From: Thereva unica
Taxonomy: Eukaryota; Arthropoda; Insecta; Diptera; Therevidae
Assembly: GCA_949987705.1 (NCBI GenBank)
Contig: CATLJY010000214.1
Location: 1 to 64,000 of the forward strand
Direction: 5' to 3'
DNA: 64,000 nt
A model generated the notes under the pieces. The model was not told the DNA's origin. It did not search any database and saw only the letters and a list, made by a program, of their open reading frames with translations. A program made the translations under genes and the position numbers. Each line of letters opens with the position of its first letter. The first letter of the stretch is position 1. This document shows, in pieces, positions 46,070 to 56,800 of this stretch.

Positions 46070-48900
46070 AACTTGAAATTTTTTGTGGTAGTTCCTAATA
46101 CCACCCTTAATAAGTATGCAAAAATGCAGCGGGGTCTAAAGCCTCTAAGTATTTGTTCCAAAATAATCATTCCTAGGTGGTGGTTTAAGTGTGTCACCCG
46201 CGGATGTTATGAACTTGAAATTTTTTGTGGTAGTTCCTAATACCACCCTTAAGAAGTATCAAAAATTCAGCGGGGTCTAAAGCCTCTAACTATTTGTTCC
46301 AAAATAATCATTTCTAGGGGTGGTTTAAGGGTGTCACCCGGGGATGTTATGAACTTGAACTTTTTTGTGGTAGTTCCTAATACCACCCTTAATAAGTATG
46401 CAATAATGCAGCGGGTTCTAAAGCCTCTAACTATTTGTTCCAAAATAATCATTTCTAGGGGGTGGTTTAAGGGTGTCACCCGGGGATATTATGAACTTGA
46501 AATTTTTTGTGGTAGTTCTTAATACCATCCTTAATAAGTGTGCAAAAATGCAGCAGGGTCTAAAGCCTCTAACTATTTTTCTCAAAATTATCATTTCTGG
46601 GGGGTGGTTTAAGGGTGTCACCCGGGGATGTTAGGAACTTGAAATTTTTTGTGGTAGTTCTTAATACCACCCTTAATAAGTGTGCAAAAATGCAGCGGGG
46701 TCTTAAGCCTCTAACTATTTGTCTCAAAATAATCATTTCTAGGGGGTGGTTTAAGGGTGTCACCCGGGGATGTTATGAACTTGAAATTTTTTGTGGCAAT
46801 TCCTAATACCACCCTTAATAAGTGTGCAAAAATGCAGTGGGGTCTAAAGCCTCTAACTAATTGTTCCAAAATAATCATTTCTAGGGGGTGGTTTAAGGGT
46901 GTCACCCGGGAATGTTATGAACTTGAAATTTTTTGTGGTAGTTCCTAATACCACCGTTAATAAGTATGCAAAAATGCAGCGGGGCTAAAGCCTCTAACTA
47001 TTTGTTCCAAAATAATCATTTCTATGGGGTGGTTTAATGGTGTCACCCGGGGATGTTATGAACTTGAAATTTTTTGTGGTAGTTCCTAATACCACCCTTA
47101 ATAAGTATGCAAAAATGCAGCGGGGTCTAAAGCCTCTAACTATTTGTTCCAAAATAATTTTTTCTAGGGGGTCGTTTAAGGGTGTCACCCGTGGATGTTA
47201 TGAACTTGAAATTTTTTGGGGCAGTTCCTAATACCACCCTTAATAAGTGTGCAAGAATTCAGCGGAGTCTAAAGTCTCTAACTATTTGTTCCAAAATAAT
47301 CATTTCTAAGGGGTGGTTTAAGGGTGTCACCCGGGGATGTTATGAACTTGAAATTTTTTGTGGCAATTCCTAATACCACCCTTAATAAGTGTGCAAAAAT
47401 GCAGTGGGGTCTAAAGCCTCTAACTATTTGTTCCAAAATAATCATTTCTAGGGGGTGGTTTAAGGGTGTCACCCGGGAATGTTATGAACTTGAAATTTTT
47501 TGTGGTAGTTCCTAATACCACCCTTAATAAGTATGCAAAAATGCAGCGGGGTCTAAAGCCTCTAAGTATTTGTTCCAAAATAATCATTCCTAGGTGGTGG
47601 TTTAAGTGTGTCACCCGCGGATGTTATGAACTTGAAATTTTTTGTGGTAGTTCCTAATACCACCCTTAAGAAGTATCAAAAATTCAGCGGGGTCTAAAGC
47701 CTCTAACTATTTGTTCCAAAATAATCATTTCTAGGGGTGGTTTAAGGGTGTCACCCGGGGATGTTATGAACTTGAACTTTTTTGTGGTAGTTCCTAATAC
47801 CACCCTTAATAAGTATGCAATAATGCAGCGGGTTCTAAAGCCTCTAACTATTTGTTCCAAAATAATCATTTCTAGGGGGTGGTTTAAGGGTGTCACCCGG
47901 GGATATTATGAACTTGAAATTTTTTGTGGTAGTTCTTAATACCATCCTTAATAAGTGTGCAAAAATGCAGCAGGGTCTAAAGCCTCTAACTATTTTTCTC
48001 AAAATTATCATTTCTGGGGGGTGGTTTAAGGGTGTCACCCGGGGATGTTAGGAACTTGAAATTTTTTGTGGTAGTTCTTAATACCACCCTTAATAAGTGT
48101 GCAAAAATGCAGCGGGGTCTAAAGCCTCTAACTATTTGTCTCAAAATAATCATTTCTAGGGGGTGGTTTAAGGGTGTCACCCGGGGATGTTATGAACTTG
48201 AAATTTTTTGTGGCAATTCCTAATACCACCCTTAATAAGTGTGCAAAAATGCAGTGGGGTCTAAAGCCTCTAACTAATTGCTCCAAAATAATCATTTCTA
48301 GGGGGTGGTTTAAGGGTGTCACCCGGGAATGTTATGAACTTGAAATTTTTTGTGGTAGTTCCTAATACCACCGTTAATAAGTATGCAAAAATGCAGCGGG
48401 GCTAAAGCCTCTAACTATTTGTTCCAAAATAATCATTTCTATGGGGTGGTTTAATGGTGTCACCCGGGGATGTTATGAACTTGAAATTTTTTGTGGTAGT
48501 TCCTAATACCACCCTTAATAAGTATGCAAAAATGCAGCGGGGTCTAAAGCCTCTAACTATTTGTTCCAAAATAATTTTTTCTAGGGGGTCGTTTAAGGGT
48601 GTCACCCGTGGATGTTATGAACTTGAAATTTTTTGGGGCAGTTCCTAATACCACCCTTAATAAGTGTGCAAGAATTCAGCGGAGTCTAAAGTCTCTAACT
48701 ATTTGTTCCAAAATAATCATTTCTAAGGGGTGGTTTAAGGGTGTCACCCGGGGATGTTATGAACTTGAAATTTTTTGTGGCAATTCCTAATACCACCCTT
48801 AATAAGTGTGCAAAAATGCAGTGGGGTCTAAAGCCTCTAACTATTTGTTCCAAAATAATCATTTCTAGGGGGTGGCTTAAGGGTGTCACCCGGGAATGTT
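46070..48900. repeat. Tandem duplication of a 1417-bp, ten-monomer block
   Basis: Rare variants recur at an offset of 1417 bases: GCAATAATGCAGCGGGTTCT at about 46,400 and 47,817, GGATGTTAGGAACTTG at 46,626 and 48,043, and TTTTTTGGGGCAGTTCC at 47,213 and 48,630. The two copies are nearly identical, so the duplication is recent. It is a separate event from the 1416-bp duplication at 2.8-5.6 kb, since different variants are involved. Confidence 0.88.
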
Positions 48901-51900
48901 ATGAACTTGAAATTTTTTGTGGTAGTTCCTAATACCACCGTTAATAAGTATGCAAAAATGCAGCGGGGCTAAAGCCTCTAACTATTTGTTCCAAAATAAT
49001 CATTTCTAGGGTGTGGTTTAAGGGTGTCACCCGGGGATGTTATGAACTTGAAATTTTTTGTGGTAATTCCTAATACCACCCTTAATAAGTATGCAAAAAT
49101 GCAGCGGGGTCTAAAGCCTCTATTTGTCTCAAAATAATCATTTCTAGGGGGTGGTTTAAGGGTGTCACCCGGGGATGTAATGAGCTTAAAATTTTTTGTG
49201 GTGGTTCCTAATACCACCCTTAATAAGTATGCAAAAATGCAGGGGGTCTAAAGCCTCTAAGTATTTGTTCCAAAATAATCATTCCTAGTAGGTGGTTTAA
49301 GGGTGTCACCCGGGGATGTTATGAACTTGAAATTTTTTGTGGTAGTTCCTAATACCACCCTTAATAAGTATGCAAAAATTCAGCGGGGTCTAAAGCCTCT
49401 ATTTGTCTCAAAATAATCATTTCTAGGGGGTGGTTTAAGGGTGTCACCCGGGGATGTTATGAGCTTGAAATTTTTTGTAGTTGTTCCTAATACCATCCTT
49501 AATAAATATGCAAAAATGCAGCGGGGTCTAAAGCCTCTAACTATTTGTTCCAAAATAATCATTTCTAGGGGGTGGTTTAAGGGGGTCACCCGGGGATATT
49601 ATGAACTTGAAATTTTTTGTGGTAGTTCCTAATACCACCCTTAATAAGTGTGCAAAAATGCAGTGGGGTCTAAAGCCTCTAACTATTTGTTCCAAAATAA
49701 TCATTTCTAGGGTGTGGTTTAAGGGTGTCACCCGGGGATGTTATGAACTTGAAATTTTTTGTGGCAGTTCCTAATGCCACCCTTCATAAGAGTGCAAAAA
49801 TGCAACGGGGTCTAAGGCCTCTAACTATTTGTTCCAAAATAATCATTTCTAGGGGGTGGTTTAAGGGTGTCACCCGTGGATGTTATGAACTTGAAATTTT
49901 TTGTGGCAGTTCCTAATACCACCCTTAATAAGTGTGCAAGAATTCAGCGGAGTCTAAAGTCTCTAACTATTTGTTCCAAAATAATCATTTCAAGGGGATG
50001 GTTTAAGGGTGTCACCCGAGGATGTTATGAACTTGAAATTTTTTTGTGGTAGTTCCTAATACCACCCTTAATAAGTATGCAAAAATGCAGCGGGGTCTAA
50101 AGCCTCTAAGTATTTGTTCCAAAATAACCATTCCTAGGAGGTGGTTTAAGGGTGTCACCCGCGGATGTTATGAACTTGAAATTTTTTGTGGTAGTTCTTA
50201 ATACCACCCTTAGTAAGTATGCAAAAATGCAGCGGGGTCTAAAGCCTCTAACTATTTGTTCCAAAATAATCATTTCTAGGGGGTGGTTTAAGGGTGTCAC
50301 CCGGGGATATTATGAACTTGAAATTTTTTGTGGTAGTTCTTAATACCATCCTTAATAAGTGTGCAAAAATGCAGCAGGGTCTAAAGCCTCTAACTATTTT
50401 TCTCAAAATAATCATTTCTGGGGGGTGGTTTAAGGGTGTCACCCGGGGATGTTAAGAACTTGAAATTTTTTGTGGTAGTTCTTAATACCACCCTTAATAA
50501 GTGTGCAAAAATGCAGCGGGGTCTAAAGCCTCTAACTATTTGTCTCAAAATAATCATTTCTAAGGGGTGGTTTAAGGGTGTCACCCGGGGATGTTATGAA
50601 CTTGAAATTTTTTGTGGCAATTCCTAATACCACCCTTAATAAGTGTGCAAAAATGCAGTGGGGTCTAAAGCCTCTAACTATTTGTTCCAAAATAATCATT
50701 TCTAGGGGGTGGTTTAAGGGTGTCACCCGGGAATGTTATGAACTTAAAATTTTTTGTGGTAGTTCCTAATACCACCGTTAATAAGTATGCAAAAATGCAG
50801 CGGGGCTAAAGCCTCTAACTATTTGTTCCAAAATTATCATTTTAGGGGGTGGTTTAAGGGTGTCACCCGGGGATGTTATGAACTTGAAATTTTTTGTGGC
50901 AGTTCCTAATACCACTCTTAATAAGTGTGAAAGAATTCAGCGGAGTCTAAAGTCTCTAACTACTTGTTCCAAAATAATCATTTCTAAGGGGTGGTTGAAG
51001 GGTGTCACCCGGGGATGTTATGAACTGGAAATTTTTTGTGGCAATTCCTAATACCACCCTTAATAAGTGTGCAAAAATGCAGTGGGGTCTAAAGCCTCTA
51101 ACTATTTGTTCCAAAATAATCATTTCTAGGGGGTGGTTTAAGGGTGTAACCCGGGAATGTTATGAACTTGAAATTTTTTGTGGTAGTTCCTAATACCACC
51201 GTTAATAAGTATGCAAAAATGCAGCGGGGCTAAAGCCTCTAACTATTTGTTCCAAAATAATCATTTCTAGGTGGTGGTTTAAGGGTGTCACCCGGGGATG
51301 TTATGAACTTGAAATTTTTTGTGGTAATTCCTAATACCACCCTTAATAAGTATGCAAAAATGCAGCGGGGTCTAAAGCCTCTATTTGTCTCAAAATAATC
51401 ATTTCTAGGGGGTGGTTTAAGGGTGTCACCCGGGGATGTAATGAGCTTAAAATTTTTTGTGGCGGTTCCTAATACCACCCTTAATAAGTATGCAAAAATG
51501 CAGCGGGGTCTAAAGCCTCTAAGTATTTGTTCCAAAATAATCATTCCTAGGAGGTGGTTTAAGGGTGTCACCCACGGATGTTATGAACTTGAAATTTTTT
51601 GTGGTAGTTCCTAATACCACCCTTAATAAGTATGCAAAAATTCAGCGGGGTCTAAAGCCTCTATTTGTCTCAAAATAATCATTTCTAGGGGGTGATTTAA
51701 GGGTGTCACCCGGGGATGTTATGAGCTTGAAATTTTTTGTAGTTGTTCCTAATACCATCCTTATTAAATATGCAAAAATGCAGCGGGGTCTAAAGCCTCT
51801 AACTATTTGTTCCAAAATAATCATTTCTAGGGGGTGGTTTAAGGGTGTCACCCGGGGATATTATGAACTTGAAATTTTTTGTGGTAGTTCTTAATACCAT

Positions 51901-52455
51901 CCTTAATAAGTGTGCAAAAATGCAGCAGGGTCTAAAGCCTCTAACTATTTTTCTCAAAATAATCATTTCTCGGGGGTGGTTTAAGGGTGTCACCCGGGGA
52001 TGTTAAGAACTTGAAATTTTTTGTGGTAGTTCTTAATACCACCCTTAATAAGTGTGCAAAAATGCAGCGGGGTCTAAAGCCTCTAACTATTTGTCTCAAA
52101 ATAATCATTTCTAAGGGGTGGTTTAAGGTTGTCACCCGGGGATGTTATGAACTTGAAATTTTTTGTGGCAATTCCTAATACCACCCTTAATAAGTGTGCA
52201 AAAATGCAGTGGGGTCTAAAGCCTCTAACTATTTGTTCCAAAATAATCATTTCTAGGGGGTGGTTTAAGGGTGTCACCCGGGAATGTTATGAACTTAAAA
52301 TTTTTTGTGGTAGTTCCTAATACCACCGTTAATAAGTATGCCAAAATGCAGCGGGGCTAAAGCCTCTAACTATTTGTTCCAAAATAATCATTTTAGGGGG
52401 TGGTTTAAGGGTGTCACCCGGGGATGTTATGAACTTGAAATTTTTTGTGGTAATT

Positions 52456-52955
52456 GTCTCTTGGAGTTAATATCAGTCTTGTCCGTGAGTTGATTTTGTT
52501 GCTAGGAATGCTGTCCAATCCAGAGACATTTACATCTACCTTCTCTCGAGTTAAGCCCAGAGATTGCACCATACGCTCAGTTGCAAATGAGGCTTGTGAC
52601 CCCGGATCGATGAGAGCTCGACACACTTCCCTGCGTCCGTTTGGTGATGAAATAGTAACTAAAGCTGTAGCTAAGAGAACCTGCTCTGATTCGACCGGCT
52701 GATTGATCAAGAAGGATTGAGTTGTAGAAGGCTCGGTACCACTATAGGTGGACATGTTGGCTTGTGTCACGAAGGCATGTTTAGATAATTGTTCTGATTC
52801 AATATTTCTATCCTTAGTTTCGGCTGTACTCTGCTCCTTATGCAACGTGGTATGATGAGACTTTTTGCAGATGAAGCACTTTGATTTACTTGGGCACTTA
52901 GCGGCGAGGTGACCTGTTGCTAAACAATTCAGGCAAAGTCCTCTGGATCTAATCA
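52456..52955 (-). pseudogene. BEL/Pao gag end and start of protease, truncated
   Basis: Minus-strand continuation of the BEL/Pao coding region in a different frame from the upstream gag part. It begins with a zinc knuckle, CLNCLATGHLAAKC, followed by CFICKKSHHTTLH, then reaches the aspartic-protease-like region with ALIDPGSQASF, the D-x-G-S pattern of the retropepsin-like domain of BEL/Pao. The sequence breaks off at 52,456 where the 142-bp satellite starts; the rest of protease, reverse transcriptase, RNase H and integrase are absent. The frame then runs into satellite for a dozen residues, which is not meaningful. Truncation makes this a dead copy. Confidence 0.82.
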
Positions 52956-52964
52956 GTTCTAATT

Positions 52965-54047
52965 TTATTGATGATCATAGCCTAAGTATTTTGGACACTG
53001 TCCCAGGACATGACTTTCATGACAAATCAGGCATGACGGTCCAGTCATGACTTGGAAGATTTGAGGCTTCCGCCACGATCGTTCCGGCTGGCTTGCGGGT
53101 TTACATTCTGTGGGGGGAGGTCTCCTTTTAGGTGTGATGGCCTCCAAGGTCCGGAAACGGGCCTCCAAAAATGTCCTGAGTTCATCCCATGACGGAAGCT
53201 CTACCTTTGATCCCAGCGATTGTTCCCATAACGCTGATGTTTCGTATGGCAAGCGTTGCCCAATAAGATACACGACGATAGGGTCCCAAGAGAATGTCTC
53301 AACATCAAGATTTTGAAGGGCAGCGAGGCTTTCGGAAGTTTTGTCTAGCAGGCCTTTGATAGCATTGGCAGACTCAAGCTTCACCACGGGTTGTCCAAAC
53401 AAAACATCTAGTTGAGCCTTCACCAAAATTCTTTTGTTTTCGTAACGTGCTACTAAGGTGTTCCAAGCGCGTTCGTAATTCGCGGCCGTAATGGGGGTAT
53501 TATTTAGAAGGTTTTTAGCTTCTCCAGGCAGGTGTGCTTTCAAATGCTGCATTTTCTGCACAGGCGATACATGGTCGTTGTTGTGGACTAACGATAAAAA
53601 CATGTCATAGAATGGGGTCCACGATAGGTAATCTCCAGAAAAGGTTGGGAGCGATATCTTTGGGAGCCTAATATCATCATTTCTCGAGTGGACATGGACA
53701 ACCGTCGCTGTGTTATCTTCATCTATTTTAACCGTACTTTCTTTGCTAGGGTGATCACGTTCGGATTCCGTTATGATTTTCGTATGCGCGTCGATGTAAA
53801 ACTCTTCAAAGTTGGAATATACTTCGTTTACGAAATAACCTTTGGTTTCCTGATCCTCGTCGGTAGCTGCTAAAACAATCTCTCGATGGCGTTTTTTGAA
53901 CTCTCTCCAATAATCTTCCAGTTTGTCCAAACGAGTTTTATAATATAAACTTCGCGCGCGTCGTTCTGCGCCATCTTTACCGTAATTATGCATAAAAGTT
54001 TCCGCATCAGTTATACCTAAATTTTGCAATTTAATTAAGTCCTCCAT
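52965..54047 (-). pseudogene. BEL/Pao Gag (360 aa frame), frameshifted at its end
   Basis: Encodes most of a BEL/Pao Gag, the particle-forming protein of this LTR retrotransposon family. The frame starts MEDLIKLQNLGIT. It has a central region with LPKISLPTFSGD near residue 127 and AHLPGEAKNLL near 170, typical of the conserved Gag domain of this family (DUF1759-like), and a CLIC-x2-H-x4-C-type motif, CLICHESHVLGQC, near 340-352. It stops soon after, at LGYDHQ, while the expected second zinc knuckle continues in another frame from about 52,955. A one-base-type frameshift near 52,966 is the simplest reading. Downstream pol is lost, so the element cannot be autonomous. Confidence 0.85.
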
Positions 54048-54201
54048 GCTTACGGACTTGGTTATAATAAATATATAAATTATGGAACGAACTCACCCAG
54101 AAAATGCCTTTGACTCTGTTGACCTTCGTTATGTATTCCGACCTTATGGCTGTCTTCAACTTCCTTGCACAAATTTGTTACTCCAAAATAATATCACTCC
54201 A
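54048..54201 (-). other. Leader between candidate LTR and gag
   Basis: About 154 bp upstream of the BEL/Pao gag start, A/T-rich, with no gene visible. It would hold the primer-binding site if the LTR boundary proposed at 54,202 is right. Confidence 0.4.
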
Positions 54202-55330
54202 TGAGTTCTTATTCACACTTTATTTAATCGGGTATAAATGTATGTACATACGCACTAAATTTATTGTCGACCCGTGATAACGCACACCGTTAATTAAACA
54301 AAGGTTCACTAGACGGCTTTCGAATTTAATCACGACCACCTTCTTTAGGTTTAGATCATCACGCAAATTTAAAATTTCATTTGATTTTTGATTAGCACAT
54401 GCTATTCTAGAATTCACTATAACTGATCTTTTAAAAAATTTATACGCATGAATTCAATTGATTAATCGCACGTGATTGTATATAGCGGGAAAGGTTCACA
54501 ATACAAATTCAAATTTGACGACGACCACGGTCTTTTAAACCACAAAAGGACCTTTAAAATTAATTTTAATCGCGATTAACACATCGCACCTTAGTTAATT
54601 TGGATTCTCACACGTTTGATTTTTATATTCCGGTTACCGTTCACATGCATAAAATGGTTCACTTCAGTAAGAATTCTCTAGAACTTATTTCCGTTAACGT
54701 TAGATTTCACTGTAATTCCAACTGATTTCAAGTTGACCTTAAGCACACATGTTCATTTTTCTAATTTTTCAAACTAACTTTCCACAATTTCCACTAATTA
54801 TTATCCGGCTCGAAGGACCATGAAAAGATTTCTCACAAAAAAAAGAAAAGAATTTAGTCGTTCCTTTCGATTTCAATCCGTTTATTATAACTTACTTCAA
54901 TAAATTTCACAAATATTCGATTTCAACAAACCGCTAATCTGTTCAACCTTTAAATCCTAGCATTTAACAAATGTTCTACCGACTAATTCAAATTTAATTC
55001 ACTTTAAGTTTAACACCCAATGACTGTCTGTTCAAATTCACCACCTTCACTTTGACGCTCATTTGATTTCGATTTTAAATTTTGCCACTTGATTTCCACG
55101 ATTTAGCTTTCCACCGTCACGAACCGAAATTTTCTCTCGAATTCTCGAATCTACAACCGGTGTCCCTTTTTAAGTACTGGGACTTAGAAATTTCTAGTCG
55201 CTTTTCAGTTATTTTCCCAGTTTTAGTTTTCCGTTTTACCTTTTGTTTTTCCCTCTTAACATACAGATGTGTATATATATTTTTCTCATCTTTTTTCTCT
55301 CTATCGTTCCGTTCTGTCTCGGTCTCCACA
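54202..55330 (-). mobile_element. Candidate 5' LTR of the BEL/Pao element
   Basis: On the minus strand the stretch would start TGTGGAGACCGAGACAG and end GAACTCA, giving TG...CA ends, followed at once by TGGAGTGATATTATTTTGG, which could be a primer-binding site beginning TGG. A TATATATA box lies about 50 bp inside the minus-strand start (55,272-55,280). This would leave a leader of about 154 bp before gag. The second LTR is missing, so the ends cannot be confirmed by comparison, and I did not match the primer site to a tRNA. Confidence 0.38.
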
Positions 55331-55796
55331 AATGGTTCGTGTCTCCGGTAACGACGTTTTAGTGCGTTAATACGCGATCAAACTCAAGTGTCAAAGTGAC
55401 TGTGGGATAGTTTGTTTTTAATGTGAAGTGTTGTTATTTTTAGGTTTTAATTACAATATGTGTTTAATGTTATTCTGAATGTACTAGGTAAGTAAACAAT
55501 GTTTCATGTTGTCTATCCAAATATTACATATATAACTATCCTGTCCTACAACTAATTCCTTTCCTACGATTAAGTAAATTCCTAAATCTAACCTTACTTT
55601 ATTAACCTATTTTACTGTCTCTAAATTCATTAAAATTCTAATTATGTTTTTCTTTTTAGCTATATCTACATTAGATGTCTCTTCCTGGGTGGAACGTCTT
55701 CCGGTTGCCATCAGATAAGTAGTTTCTTGTTGATATGTATTTTCTTGGTGCTTTGTTTTGATTTCTTTTTAGGCGCTGTGACCAAGTATCCAACAA
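55331..55796. other. Unassigned A/T-rich stretch
   Basis: No gene, tandem repeat or recognisable element end seen. It lies between the candidate BEL/Pao LTR and the RTE fragment and may be a remnant of either or host DNA. Confidence 0.5.
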
Positions 55797-55881
55797 GGTG
55801 TTTGTCGGCAGTGAATCTTCTCGGATTTTAATAGAATAAATCGAATGTCACCACCTTCCAAAGTCATTGTTAGCTGTTCGC
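55797..55881 (-). mobile_element. RTE 5'-leader fragment
   Basis: Matches the first roughly 85 bases of the RTE at 29,710-32,990 with some mismatches and small gaps; shared stretches include TCTTCTCGGATTTT and GTCACCACCTTCCAA, and both end GTTCGCCC on the plus strand. Only the leader is present; no coding part follows. LINE copies usually lose the 5' end, so a piece holding only the 5' end needs a separate explanation, such as later deletion. Confidence 0.75.
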
Positions 55882-56460
55882 CCCGTTCGCGAAGCTAAAT
55901 CTGTATGCAAATTTTCAGAATGATAGGATGACCGGAATTTTTTGAAAATTCGATTGCAAAATTTGAAAACAGTAATCCGCCCTCTTGAGACGGCTGCCAT
56001 GGATCTAACGGTATATCATACCGTGATTGCATAATCGGATAACCGGAAGTAGCCGGACAAGAAAGCGAGCTCACTCTTTAAAAATGGTGCACAAATTACG
56101 TTACCCTTTAAAAACATCACTAATTTTTCATATTAGATCAGCACTTTTATGATGAGAAATTGTTTCCTACCCTACAGTTTCAGAAAATCACGGTTCATCC
56201 CGGAATTTCCAGTTGTTGTAGAAAAATTTGATCTTTTTAGGCAAGTCTGACACGTACGATAGGTTGAAAGATACCCGGCTTGATATCAAGCTAGCATTTT
56301 CAGCATTATTTAAACAATGAGATGAGCAACAAAATTATTTTTGACGTACCAAATTAGCAACAAATTAGCGACAAAAATATAGACGCACACATGTATTTGG
56401 CACGACTCTTTGGCCATCTAGCTTGATATACCTAAACTCTACGGTGTGTGCACTGACATA
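55882..56460. other. Unassigned stretch with a small inverted repeat
   Basis: No gene seen. It holds the perfect 14-bp palindrome GCTTGATATCAAGC (56,278-56,291), and TATCAAGCTAG at 56,284 pairs with CTAGCTTGATA at 56,418, bracketing about 145 bp. It ends with GTGCACTGACATA next to the candidate Helitron start; CACTGACATA is also the end sequence of the 494-bp element at 20,112. Confidence 0.5.
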
Positions 56461-56800
56461 TCTATATTAATAAATAATAAAAGAAAGTGTGTCTGTGTAT
56501 CTGTGTGTCTGCTTGTGCGTACCGTCACGCATTGTAGCCAAACTAGAAGATATAGAAATCTGATTTTTTTCTAGATGCATGAATACCCCAGAAGGTGGAA
56601 GTAAGTTTCCGTTTTTCGCTATTTTGTTTAGTTTTTTTTTTAATTAATTAATTAGTACGATTTTTAACCATTTTTTACGCTCTACGCCTGATATCTCCGC
56701 TAATGTATATCGTAGAACTTTTTTTTTCTATTGCATAAAAAGTAACTGACTGACAGAAGTTGTGCATTTTCTGTCAGTTAGAGGTAAAGAGCTGAAATTT
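56461..56800 (+). mobile_element. Candidate Helitron 5' terminus
   Basis: Starts TCTATATTAATAAATAA after a host A, then AAGAAAGTGTGTCTGTG. Insect Helitrons often open with TCTATA-TAATA-TAAA-like sequence followed by a GTxTGT-rich stretch, and Helitrons insert at A/T. No 3' end with hairpin and CTRR was found before the window ends, and no helicase is encoded on this strand, so the call rests on the 5' end only. Confidence 0.42.

Larger units (their letters stand above)
40428..52455. repeat. 142-bp satellite array, segment 9 (longest run)
   Basis: About 85 uninterrupted monomers of the 142-bp satellite. It contains a 1417-bp tandem duplication at about 46.07-48.90 kb, a 243-bp irregular duplication near 43,634-44,110, and the ATATCAAGTAGTATATAAG variant at 44,691. 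Many monomers between 46 and 52 kb carry CCCGGGAATG or CCCGAGG in place of CCCGGGGATG. The array ends at 52,455 inside a monomer, at GTGGTAATT, against the BEL/Pao fragment, and does not resume in this window. Confidence 0.96.

Noticed and set aside
1..52455. Recurring 63-64-residue reading frames on both strands of the satellite, possibly a repeated small protein
   Set aside because: They follow the 142-bp period, switch frame from unit to unit, are often broken, and occur on both strands at once. They look like a consequence of composition.
1..52455. Hammerhead ribozyme in the satellite monomer
   Set aside because: The conserved CTGATGA...GAAA core is not present on either strand of the typical monomer.
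1..52455. CENP-B box in the 142-bp monomer
   Set aside because: I could not find the TTCG-A-CGGG pattern; CCCGGGG alone is not enough.
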